NCBI GenBank assembly: GCA_963855995.1
Contig: OY979721.1
Span: 16,781,893 to 16,845,892, forward strand
Length of the DNA: 64,000 nucleotides
Origin: Muricea muricata
Taxonomy: Eukaryota; Cnidaria; Anthozoa; Malacalcyonacea; Plexauridae
Reading direction: 5' to 3'
In this document: positions 22,801 through 33,800 of the stretch, one piece after another
Position numbering within the stretch: the first letter of the stretch is position 1
How the letters are laid out: every line of letters begins with the position of its first letter
The notes under the pieces: generated by a model
What the model was told of the DNA's origin: nothing
Databases searched by the model: none
The model's input: the letters and a program-made list of their open reading frames with translations, nothing else
Program-made: the position numbers and the translations under genes

Positions 22801-25800
22801 AAGATTTAACTTTTGACGGGATGGCGCCAGATTATATTAGGGAGCTTATAAATGTAAGGACACATGTACACAGCTCGTTACGCTCCAATGCAGGCATTAA
22901 TATTTCCCACCCTGAGGGGAAGATGCTTAAATCGTTGGGTGATAGATCTTGTGGCTGCGTCAACTCTTTGGAATGCACTTTCAGCAAACCTTCGTAACGT
23001 TAGTTCTCTATTTACTTTTAAATCTTGCCTGAAAACATATCTTTTTAAGTTGGCTTCTAATGTATAAATATAATTTTTAACTGTTTTAAAATAATACTGA
23101 TTGTAACTATTTTTATTGTTATATACAGTAGGTATTGTCATGCGTTTTTGATCATTATATGTTAAAAGCGCAATATAAATTAAATTAATAAGTTATTATC
23201 TATCTTTTTCGATCTTTATGTTGAATGAATCTAATCCTCTGTGTATCGGGTCGCCACCAACCTTTACTAACAGGCTTTGTGAGTGGTTGGTTATAACAAT
23301 GAAACACAATAAACTAAAGAAACAATTCATAAACAATGATGACTATTGTTTCGCGAGGCCAATCATAAAGCCTGGTGATTTTAGGTTGGTATTTACCCTG
23401 TGTGTCTGACAGTTGTATCACGAGTAAATTCGAGTTATTTTCTCTAGATTGGGGTCGCAGTGTTAATGGCTCAGATAGGATGTTTTGTTCCTGCGGAAGA
23501 TGCCAAGATCTCAATCAAGGACGCCATTATGACTCGCGTTGGATCTTCTGATAGTCAGCTTAAAGGTGTTTCAACTTTCATGGCAGAAATGTTAGAAACA
23601 GCATCGATCCTGAGGGTATTAGACTTTGTTGATATTATATTATAGCATTCCACGGAGTAACTCGTAGTAGTTTAGTGCTGTTAGAACATGTAATACCTCC
23701 ACCATCACGCCACAGCACACCTTACCACACTGTACCATATCACACAATACTACACCATGTGATACCATACATGTACATGAACACACATTCAGACGTGGCT
23801 TTTTCCTTCAAGAATGCTACAGAAAATTCTCTAATTATTATTGATGAACTCGGACGTGGCACGTCGACCTACGAGGGATTTGGTTTAGCCTGGGCAATAT
23901 CACAGTTAGTATAGATACCAAATTTATCTAATTATCTAATATAAGTTCGAGTAATTTTAGGAATCCCTCCAAACAAAGTCTCTTTAATTGGTTCTAGGTA
24001 TATATCAACACGCATTAAAGCGTTGGGCTTGTTTACAACTCATCTTCACGAGCTGACTGCACTGGCTGATGAAGTAAAAACGGTTAGAAATTATCATGTG
24101 ACAGCGATGACCACTGAAGATAACGTTACATTACTGTACAAGATCAAACCAGGTAGGCACAATTCAGTAATATATACTGCTAATTATACGTGGCAGTGAT
24201 TGAGCAGTAATAATGAAATTTTAATGCATTTTTTACAGCAATTTAAAATCAATCTTTTAAAATGGAATCAATCCCCTTCGTTAAAATAGTCATAATGTTT
24301 GAAATTGTGTTCTAAAATTTTGTGAAAGATGAAAACTGTTGCCAGTAGAAGTGGCGCTATTCTAGTAGTTTCCTTGGCTGGTTCAGTAAACTACGGACAG
24401 CAACTATGCAGGAGGTGATGTTTATCTCCATGATTATCTTGTAGTATCAGGGAATGCGACAGCAGCGCCATACATACGAGGTGTATTCATAGCGGGAAGA
24501 TCTTTCCATTCTTGTGTTTCCAGATTCAAACACTCAACTGAACTCAGATAATTCTTCTTCTCATCTCTGCCTCCCATAACGACGATCATGTTTTCCACTA
24601 ATACGGCCGTGGAAGCAGCTCTCTTTACTTTCATACTGGCCAGTTGTTTATGCCTTCCTGACTCAATATTGTAAGCCAGAACACTATCTAATACATTGCC
24701 ATGTTTGTCCTGCCCGCCCAGAACAAAGAGATTTCCACCGCGACGTACGACCGCCATTTGACTCACTTCTACCGGAAGTGACGTCAACTCTTTCAATTTC
24801 CTTGTCGCAATATCGTAGGCGAGAACACTGCTAGTGGCGTCTTTGAATCGGTTTGTTGTTCGCCCACCCACGATGAGAACCTGTCAAAATCAATGCGTTT
24901 CTTATCCTAACATGTTCAGAGTAAATTCTTGCTTCAGTGCTGTAACTGCTACGAGTTTAAACCGGGTTTACACGTCGTCAACTGAGGGTTAACAAGGTCT
25001 ATCTGTAGTTTGAGAAGTTTGGAGAAGATCACTCTTGAATTTTCAGGAGATCGAACAAAGGTGCACATCGCAATTAATTTTGTGTTAGTAATGATTTTCT
25101 ATCTCGTACGAGTTTATGCAACTGAAATTTTTGTTTGAGCTTCCGAAAGTTTAAAAGTGATCTTCTCCCAACTTCCCAGAACACAGATAGACCTTGTTAA
25201 CCCTCGGTTGACGACGTGGTGACCCTACCTTAACGCGACCGCATTGCACAAGCTATACGACAAAAAATAAATAGACCCCGAAAGGCAGGGCGTGGTATTT
25301 CAGAGCGTCTGCATTTGAAACTACTCGGGACAGTGGCTCTCGCAGTCCAGTACAACCTGAATAGTGATTTTCTTGTGTACAAGGTTTTGCCCTGGATAGC
25401 CCTGAATCTTTTGCAGCTGAAGTTTAGTTTTTCAGCACTATGTCTTCACTGTAATCTTAGCTGTAATGTGAAGCAATGTTTAACAATACCTTGTCATCAT
25501 GTAACACTGCACCATGACCAACCAGAGGTTCAGGCATGCGACAAACAATCTGCACAGAATGAGGAGGTGTGATAGAAATCTCGTAGATCACATCCGAAAT
25601 CTTGTTCTCTTCACTGCTCTCGCCTCCCGTGATAAAGAGACGATTCTGATAGACAACTATCTGATGTCGGTTGCATTTCAGGGGAAGTTGGGCTGGAAAA
25701 TCGCGCCATGTCTTTCCACTTCGGGCTGTGTTCATTCCTTGAGGTCAAACGAAACCAACAACGTAAGTTATTTTGCTGGGAGCGACAGAAAACATCAGAT

Positions 25801-28800
25801 TGCTCTTCTGACGATGTTTAGGTTACTCTACATTATTATATCTCTTCATCTACTTGGTAGAACCATGTTTGGCTCGTAGCATTAAAATCATAATGAATTA
25901 TTTACCTTCCATTCTATTGGTACTGGTATCACCATTGAATCCTCCAGCAACAATCACATTATTTTGATACAGAAAAGCAGACGGTGCTAAACGACCTTCT
26001 TTCATAACTCCAATGATTTGCCATGTTCTCGTTGCAAAGTTGAAGACCTCACTAGAATTGAGATATTCTTGACCATCATGACCACCAGCTATAAGAATGT
26101 TACATTCTGGTTCATCGTCAGCTTGCCTGTAGGATTGCTTGCGAGGCTGTTGCTGCATTGTGAGCTCGCTAATGGTGTTCGCCATATTCGATATTGTTGC
26201 AGCCATTTTCTTGATGGTCATGTCTTGGGCTTTTTGCCTGAAAGAAGAAAAAATGTAAAAAGTCATCATTTTTTGTTCAGCTGAAAAGTTGATAAGAAAA
26301 CCGAGATAGTTTAGAAAATGGTGTACACTGCTTGTACAAATATAATCATCTGATCTGTGCTGTGTATTTATCTCAATTTGTCACCTTTCATCCACCCTTT
26401 TCATTGCTTCCATCAGTTGTCCCATTTGATCCTTCATGTCGCCGCATTGCTCTTTTAAATCATCTATGGCTCCCTTGAGCACACAACCATGCGTCTCATA
26501 CTTCTTATACTGCACTCGCTTGCCACAACCAGTGCACTTGATCTTTCTGTATTTGCAAACCTACAAATAACAATCGTATGAAGTTACACACACTCTCGTT
26601 TACTTATCAAAATACGTTACATTTTGTACATGAATCTAAATTTGACACATGGCAAAGCGACATTAAAACTAGTCGCTCATTTTAATTGATTTAGATGAAT
26701 TTATCTTTTCCTACCTCATTTTCATGATGTTTTTGATCTTTTTTATTTATCGGCTTCGAGCATCCTTCATTCGAGCAAACGACTGGCATGAAACCACATG
26801 CTTGTACATGCTTTTGTAATTCCTTCAATTCCACTGACGCTTTACAGCCTCGTGTTTCAAACTCACAGCTGATATTCAGCCTTGACAAATAGTCTGCTAC
26901 GATACGCGACGGTTCCTTAAGCGTCCTTAATGTCAAGCCATCTTGGCAAACCGGACAGATTTGAGCGATTTCTAAATGCTTCGCGATGCAACACATACAA
27001 AAATAATGCTCGTTCCGCCTGCATTGGACAGGATCACGAAGGACGTGGAAGCAAATCGGGCAGTGGAAGCTTTCGTTTACTACCACTGAGAACCGTCTGT
27101 CCAAGTAGCCGTGCTGAGGATAACTCATTCTCTAATGATAGCAATGTCATCGATAGCTCCTCTTTCAGTCTTCTAGCAAATCGGACTGACCTGGTGATGT
27201 TAAATAGCAAAGTTTGTTAAATGCTAGTTTCACTTCGAGCCTTGAGGGGATATCAGATGCCTCAAAATATATATTATCCCACTTTACCTTGAAGAACATT
27301 TTCTTTGATTTCTTACTTGAACTTAGTGCGTTGTTCTGTGTATACTTGTAGGAAGCAAGGCTCTCTTATCATTATTTTCTTATGCCTTTTGTTCGAGGTT
27401 TGCTTACTTTCTGGTTAAGTACAAAACGCCACAAGTAGCTAAAGTGAAAATTAGTTCGCGGTCAATCGTAGCCTGTACGTCTGTGCACAGGCTAGGTCAA
27501 TCGGGGAACAGACAGGAACTTGATCTGGCAGATTATATTTGAAGAGGTCATAACCTCTGTTCCTTTTAAGGTAGTGCAGTGTGGGTGATTGCTGCGCTTG
27601 AGAGCTCACTCAACCGTCATATTATTGCACAATGTCTTTAGCATTCTTGTAATTTTTTTCAATGTAATTTTGTACAATAAAATTATTTACATTATATTAC
27701 CAAAAAAAAAATTTAAAGATTTTGGGCCAGATTTGATCACACTTTTTTTATCCATTCACATTCTTTCTGTGATGTCTTGTTGAGATCATCTTGCAGTCTG
27801 CTATGCCGACTTGTACTTGTGACCACCCTCTGCTCCTTTATGAGATGAAACATAAATCATTGTTGAACTATCGTGAGACCGTGTAGGAAACAACTTTTTG
27901 CAGATTTACGATATCTTACACGTTTTCCCTCTGTATCGTACTGTCCGTTTTTTTTCTAGCTGAGATAGGACAGTATTAAAAAGCGTTACAACTGCGCAGT
28001 CGTATAAATCTCACGACGTTTGCACCACAAGCACTAGGCGATACGACAACATGTGTATAGAACGCCTTTCAGTTTTAATTTGTTGGCAATGATGATATCG
28101 CAGGGGTCCTGAAAACGGTCGACATGTGGGCTGTCTGGTGCTCATTGACTCGGTAGTCTACTCGCTCGCGAGAGATTGACCTTGAGTCTTTGAGCACTAG
28201 GAATGCGAGAACTGAGCCAACATCATGAGCAATCTCAACTAAAGATGGTAGTTGAAGACCGGTTTACATGGTGGGATATTTCGCATGCGATTCTGATTGT
28301 AGCGTATGTATTTGAGTAAATGTGTGTAAAGATGTCACATTTTAAATTTTGCTTGTAACTGATCATAATACACTGGCGTTAGCTGTCGTTTCCGTACACC
28401 AGAATGACAATCCCATGGGGCATTTAAATTCAAATTAACTTTCAATTTATCCAGGTGTCTGTGATCGTAGCTGGGGAGTCAATGTTGCTGAAATGACGCA
28501 TTTCCCTGCTAAAGTCATCCAGGTCAGTGTGACTAGTATGATAAACTTAGTAAGATATCAAGCTAGGATAACTGCATTGTAAAAAGTTAGCGAAGAAAAG
28601 CTGTTGACTTAGAATAATTGTCGTTTAGTATGCGAAACGGAAAGCTGAAGAATTGGAGGTTCTAACAGCGATTAAAGACAATGATACCGGTAAATATTCT
28701 ATTTTAAGTTTCCTTCTTTAATGTTGTTGAGAGTGAGTCAGTACCTTCTCAGAAAATACATTCATCCCATCATCTGTGATCAAACTATTTTTGTTAATGT

Positions 28801-29616
28801 TTTAGAGCAATCTATTTCTATTGCGAAGAAACGTCGAATGGAGAAAAAGGTAAAGTTTTGTTGCTTTTTAGACTTCGAGCAATCCTCAAAGAGAGGGATC
28901 GAAGAAAAGAAAGGGAGAACTGCAGACAACCGAGGAAGAAATGAAATACGCGTTGCCCACACAATGCAAAATTCCAATTGGTCGAAATCGAAGTGTCCGT
29001 CGATCAGATCAGATACGTAACGTAATGATAGAAACTCCTTTCTTGTTCGGACTGCTCCTAATCTTGGACTAGTTTTACATGGGAATTTTGTGTTGTGTGG
29101 GCAACGAGTATTTCATTTCTTCATGTCTTTATTTATCTATTTATTTATTTATTTAACTTCGCCTATTAAAATACAAATAGACCGGGATACAGCAACAGTT
29201 AAAAAAACCCAATTACTGTGGTCCCTTAAATTTTAGAGGTATAGTCTTCCATGTTCTTGCGTCGTTTACACCGTAACACAGTTGAAAAGCGTTTTGGTAA
29301 TAGTTCAAAAGTATCTTCTTAAATTCGTTGATGGTCTTGTCTGTACTCCCCCTTTCCATGACCTATCTCCTGATGGAACTGCTTGCAGTACAATAATTTA
29401 TCATACATTTATCATGCTCCAACTGCCAATAATTTATCATGCGTTTCTACGTTCCAGGAAGGAGATGAACTCATTGCGGAATTCTTAAGAGACGTTTCAA
29501 AGCTGCCTGTAAAAGATCTAACGGAATGTGAAGTCTCGTCAAAGGTTTCAGATTTGAAGAAGGCCTTAATTGCAAAAAATAACAGTTATGTTAATGGGAT
29601 AATGGCAAGGAACTAA
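13887..29616 (+). CDS. MSH2: DNA mismatch repair protein MSH2
   Basis: MutS homologue that pairs with MSH6 or MSH3 to recognise mismatches and loops in the nucleus. Thirty exons: 13887-13929, 14047-14096, 14692-14724, 14966-15053, 15276-15424, 15502-15612, 15798-15884, 16459-16582, 16838-16915, 17111-17169, 17711-17831, 18485-18598, 18662-18723, 18807-18878, 19430-19546, 19675-19789, 20031-20086, 20275-20364, 21911-22082, 22159-22222, 22293-22354, 22476-22571, 22651-22715, 23448-23615, 23813-23904, 23998-24152, 28455-28522, 28629-28689, 28806-28849, 29458-29616. The product is 924 residues (human 934). Landmarks are [19 protein letters not shown], Walker A GPNMGGKS at 664-671, signature [14 protein letters not shown], Walker [14 protein letters not shown] ending at 743-744, and the THLHEL helix. 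All splice phases agree and no break is seen. Intron 26 (24153-28454) contains an antisense gene. Transposons occupy several introns. Confidence 0.97.
14141..14257. mobile_element. 117-bp inverted-repeat element in MSH2 intron 2
   Basis: Ends are CAGTGGCGTAGGAA on the left and TTCCTACGCCACTG on the right. The exact 5-bp AACTT lies directly on both sides (14136-14140 and 14258-14262). The ends look hAT-like; a 5-bp duplication occurs in some hAT groups. It has no coding capacity. Confidence 0.75.
18257..18315 (-). repeat. Degraded Penelope-like tail fragment in MSH2 intron 11
   Basis: Shares GGAAACACC near the left and ATCCGTAAGCTCGGAT near the right with the repeats at 1087-1228 and 31154-31262. 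The hammerhead-like boxes are not preserved here, only the stem II hairpin. Confidence 0.5.
18988..19342. mobile_element. TTAA-flanked inverted-repeat element in MSH2 intron 14
   Basis: TTAA lies on both sides (18984-18987 and 19343-19346). The termini are imperfect inverted repeats of about 36 bp containing ACGAGCAAGTTTTCCTTGAC. The interior has several further copies of CCTTGACAAG in both directions. A TTAA target is typical of piggyBac-like elements, but the family is inferred only from that. Confidence 0.75.
19831..19855 (+). repeat. (TC)n microsatellite
   Basis: About twelve TC units in MSH2 intron 16, preceded by TTCTT. Confidence 0.9.
20438..21610. mobile_element. Fold-back Tc1/mariner derivative in MSH2 intron 18
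   Basis: The element is bounded by TA on both sides (20436-20437, 21611-21612), and its termini begin CAGGGGGAGGACCGAAAAAA in opposite orientations. The arms are about 500 bp each and nearly identical; the left arm is an inverted copy of the right, including the end of the transposase frame. Plus-strand 20927-21238 encodes the C-terminal Tc1-type transposase: NDPKHTS, then [20 protein letters not shown] with the third catalytic residue (Glu). The upstream catalytic part is absent, so it cannot mobilise itself. A roughly 27-bp host sequence (TATTCATACTTAATTCTTCT and onward) is also repeated on both sides at 20393-20419 and 21612-21638. Confidence 0.88.
22850..23195 (+). mobile_element. 3' end of a LINE retrotransposon in MSH2 intron 23
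   Basis: The frame 22864-23067 ends with [20 protein letters not shown] then LKTYLF, the usual C-terminus of CR1/L2/jockey-like LINE polymerase proteins. It is followed by an AT-rich tail with AAAGCGCAATATAAATTAAA near 23166, typical of such 3' ends. The 5' part, including the polymerase, is missing (5' truncation is usual for LINEs). It is in the same orientation as MSH2. Confidence 0.75.
24434..27128 (-). CDS. RING / TRAF-type zinc finger / kelch-repeat protein, nested in MSH2 intron 26
   Basis: Five exons on the minus strand: 27128-26715, 26560-26385, 26237-25906, 25737-25490, 24880-24434, giving about 538 residues. A RING finger occupies about 23-61 (CPIC, C-x4-H-x2-C-x2-C, CPVC). TRAF-like cysteine/histidine fingers follow at about 85-165 ([35 protein letters not shown]), then a short coiled coil ([20 protein letters not shown]) and at least five kelch blades ([61 protein letters not shown]). 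The RING predicts ubiquitin ligase activity and the kelch propeller substrate binding; both are inferences. The N-terminal half resembles TRAF and NRDP1-like ligases, but the kelch tail replaces the usual MATH domain. The gene lies entirely inside one intron of MSH2 and would be transcribed against it. No one-to-one vertebrate counterpart is recognised. Confidence 0.86.
24964..25225. repeat. Inverted-repeat element in the last intron of the kelch gene
   Basis: The left arm has CACGTCGTCAACTGAGGGTT then AACAAGGTCTATCTGT; the right arm holds the complement, ending near GACGACGTGGTGACCC. Arms are about 90 bp with several mismatches. No clear target duplication was found, so the class is unknown. 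Confidence 0.7.
27129..28454. other. Remainder of MSH2 intron 26: upstream region of the nested gene
   Basis: Must contain the promoter of the minus-strand RING/kelch gene. No conserved motif is obvious. Bases 28258-28430 are a weak inverted-repeat segment with TACACCAGAATGACAATC, a diverged relative of the element at 45639-45832 in CTU1 intron 3. A short hairpin CCTGTACGTCTGTGCACAGG lies near 27473. Confidence 0.45.
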
Positions 29617-30873
29617 CAAGGCCAGAAATTGTGACGTTTTGTTTATAAATTAAATAATTGTTATGTTGGGTAAAATTTCCAAGAACTGGCACATCTATAA
29701 AGACTTACAATTCTATTACAGAATTATAGTATAGTATATTTAAATTTCTATATTATATAATTTCTACATAGTATATTTAAAAATGGTCCAGTTAACATTG
29801 AGTTAAGTAATACATATGTTGCCAAGGCAACGGCGGGCCAGCAATATACTTCAAGCCACTTTTTTTCTTTATTCCTTGTTTTTATTTAGAATTTTTCAAA
29901 ATTTGCACTTAATTTTGCAATTCTGAGCAGTGTTCAAAAGCTCGCTTAGTATCATTGTCAGTGAGAAAAGTTACGACGACGGAACTAGATGTGTTTGAAG
30001 AACAGGAAAGGGCTATGCAGAATATTTTTTAATTTGCAAGGCAAATTTTTTGAAACTCTCGACACCTCTATTATGAGTATGGGCTGCCAATATTAATTAA
30101 AATCATCAATGAATGACATAGCAGTATTTCTATGGAATCTTTACCTACAATCTTATGGCCGATAATGCTGATAGTCGATCCGATATTGCAAAGGTTTGTT
30201 AGCAATATAAATGAGTATTTTATTATCTCCAAAATTCATGGTGAAGTTTGCATTATAGACGCGATTAAACTATATATGGCCACATTTTCATAGGCTTCGG
30301 ATAGTATAACTAGTTTACTACATTTACCAATTTACCAAACACGACGAAGTACAATAAAAGTTAAGAATAATGAAAACACCCTGCTAAAAAGTGGTTTGTT
30401 TCGAAAATCCAAACATGCACAATATCAAATTTTAAATACAAAGAAAGTCTCTAATAAATTCTACACGTTTTATAACACATTACAACATTTGTAAAGACTG
30501 GCAACGATGAATGTTACAAATCTTGTGTTTAATGAAAGAGGTAAGAAAAACCTAGGAAGCAAGTAGAGAAATGTTTCACTCTGGTTGTGACGAAAGGTGC
30601 ACTCGATATTTTTTTATTTTCAGGTAGTTCTCAAAAGTATCGCAGCTTCTGGCACGAACTGCGGAAGTGTTTCAACTTTGAAGAATTATTGAATTGGGCT
30701 GCCTATGATTATTCACTGTTAAACCTATTTCCACGCCCCTATATGTGAACCTAGGGACACTTAAGCTTTGTGCTACTTGAGCATATTTGAAAAGAAAACA
30801 CCGTCACAATGCTCCTCCGTGGGTAGCAAAGGCTTAAGAATAATTTGTCTTCGTTTTCTAGTTGTTTTCAAGT
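29617..30873. other. Spacer between MSH2 and the TRPA gene
   Basis: MSH2 3' UTR followed by AT-rich intergenic DNA. No frame above background and no repeat family were recognised. A TTTTCTAG at 30853-30860 could be an acceptor, so the TRPA ATG may lie in an exon with an upstream 5' UTR exon. Confidence 0.5.
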
Positions 30874-33800
30874 ATGGACAACGCAGAGAATGGACCGTTT
30901 AACTTGTACAAGAACGATGCATTTTCCCCTTCTTTGGAAATGAATGTGGTTGGTCCAGCAATCCCGAAACTACAGCCTTCTACTGGCCCGACTTGTGTCG
31001 CCTATGCTGTGGGAAAATTTGAAAATGCACATATAAGCCTCTTTCAGGTAAGTACACATAGAGTAAATATTTGTTCGACTTCACATCGTTATCAGTTTAT
31101 ACACTTTAGACCATTTTACGTTTTCTATGCAAGTAAATAATAAAATTCAACTACAGGTTTACGAGCTTACGGATCGAAAGCTCTGCAATAATAAATTTAC
31201 GTGGTGTTTCCACAAAGCTAAACAAGTATATTGTGTTCACCATGCAAACGTACAAGAAACTTATTACAGGTTTATCTGGCAATAGTGTCACTTGCGTTTC
31301 GTTTCTTGTCCTGTACAGAAGAGTTTATACATACAGCGAGGTCAATTTGATAACTGTTGTTTGTAGTGTTTCTTTACAACTGTGATATTTGGTATATAAA
31401 ATCTCTCTGCTTTATATTGCGTTGGTTGCTAAGTATCAGTTTGAATAGATTGGTAACTAAATGTGCTATTTTTGTCAGGTCGCGTTACTAAGTTATTGCC
31501 TAATGTATATTGAGACTTTTTGGCATTTAATTTACAATTTATAGCGTGGATATTTGCGCGTTTTAGTGTTCCCCTAAAAGAAGATATTTTTGTGTTAATA
31601 TACTTCAGTATATTTGCATTTTATTAACATTCTTTGTGGGGGAAATGCATGACTGCACAAGTAAAATGTTACATTACTACAGTTTCCGTTTTGTCACTAA
31701 TCTAATTAATTCTAATAGTGGGCATATCTGGTTGATGAATTATTACCATCGGGCCTCAGGGTTATATTTTCAGTCACAGAGCTAGTCCAATAAAATGGCC
31801 TAATCTACCCTAATTGCTTTTAGCCAATCATCACTCATATTTCATCACTGATGTCACATAGGCATGTAACTCTTTAGATATGCTCTTCATAGTGTGTTAA
31901 TTTATGTTGTTAGGATGTATTTTATGTTAATTTTGATATAAATTAAAACCAGTTAACATTATATACTTGACAAATTTTCATTAAATTATGTAAGCAGATT
32001 TGTTCTTAATATGCATCACATCTCTGATTATTCTCTGAACAGGCTGCAAGAGATGGTCGCCTCGACATTGTTAAAAACAAACTAAAAAAAAAACGAGTGC
32101 AAGATGTCAACAAAAAAGATGGAGAGAACATGACAGCTTTGCATTATGCTGTCAGATTTAACCATCTTGAAATTGTTCAGTTTTTAGTTTCAAAAGGAGC
32201 AAGTATGTCCATTGCTAATCTACCTAGTTTATTTTTTTATTGTTCTAAATCAAATAATGATTGGGCTGAACTGATTTTATGCTCTGTATTTTAGGTCCTC
32301 TTTTACCAGGAGAAGATGGTGCTACTCCAATGCATTTTGCAGCACGATATAGACCTCAAAGTGTCTTGCAACACATGAGATCTACACAATCCACAGCAGA
32401 ATTAGTTGCCGAGGAAGCTAGTCAAGAGTAAGTAGAAGTTGGTTTGTGACAATTAGATTTAGTAATCTCAGATCTGCATATTGGTTCACCTTACAACCAT
32501 TTTCGCCACTAAATATGCCATGACCATTTCCTTTATTTCAATGGCTGTCTCCTAGGCTTGTGGCCATAGTCCACCCCCAATGTAGTTGCTGTTTTGCCAT
32601 TTCTTTTTACTGAGGGAAACATTTTAATTCTGTTTCTGTTTAGATATTCCACACCAATGGGAGATGCTTTGACTGTCAATCAAATGCCAGCAACAGTTGA
32701 TGGTGCTAAAGATTCTTCTGAATCTGTGTTGAGTTTCTTACTTCAAAGTAGTAATTCTCATATGAATTATCAAGATAACTATGGCTCAACTCCACTTCAT
32801 TATGCTGCTGTAAAGGGAAACCCAAGAGCTGTGGAAGAATTGCTCAAAGATGGTAGATGTGATGTGAATGTAAGGAGACAACATTGTTGAGCACTATTTA
32901 AAAGATACCACGTAAAAGTACTGATGAAATCTGACTTGCTATCTTTGTAGATGAAATGAAGTGAAAACAAGTTGTTTGAATTTAAAGTAGCACATTTCTT
33001 TGCCAGAAAATTCTTTAATTATCTTTTCTAGGCCAGAGACAAGCAACACACAACTCCACTGCATGAAGCATGTACTCAAGGAAATCCTCATGTAGTTACA
33101 CTGCTGCTGCAAGCTAAGGCAGATCCTCAAGCTAGAGATAAGGAAAAGATGACTCCACTGCACTATGCAGCAATGAGTGAAAGACATGATTGTGTTAAGA
33201 TTGTAGTTGATGCTGCTGAAGCAGCTGGTGGCTCAAGTTTAGTGGAACAAATTATTTCAGAGGTTTGAAAATAGTTTATCATTAAGTATTAAGCTGAGAT
33301 ATAGCTACCCTCTGATGGTTGAAAAGTCTATCAAAGCAAGCTTTCATTTTCCACTCTGTTGTCTTCAACATTTAAGTGATGTATAATTATTATAACATAC
33401 CCTGTGAAAATTGCAGAATAGCAATGAAAAGCTTGTCAAAAGCCTGCTAGATTAAGTTTTATCTTGAAATTAAATTTCATGCTTACTATTTCGGTTTATC
33501 AAACCTGTGTTTGTGTGTTTGTTAGGTGGATCGTGAAGGTCAGACAGCACTTCATATTGCTGTAGATGCCGGTGCTCAGAAATCAGCTGAATATCTGTTA
33601 TTTAAAGGAGCTGAAGTGAATGCAGTGCGTATGAACATGGCCACACCACTGCATTTGGCTGCCGTAGCTGGAGATGTTGGTACGGTCAAGATGTTGCTGG
33701 ATTTTAAGGCAAATGTGGAAGCAAAGAATATCAGCCATGAAACACCATTGCATAAAGCTGCTTTGTTTAATAATGTGGATGTTATTAATCTTTTGTTAGA

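Noticed and set aside
23675-23800. ACCATAC-rich stretch that looked like a repeat array
   Set aside because: Irregular units, no constant spacer or repeat length; low-complexity intron sequence.
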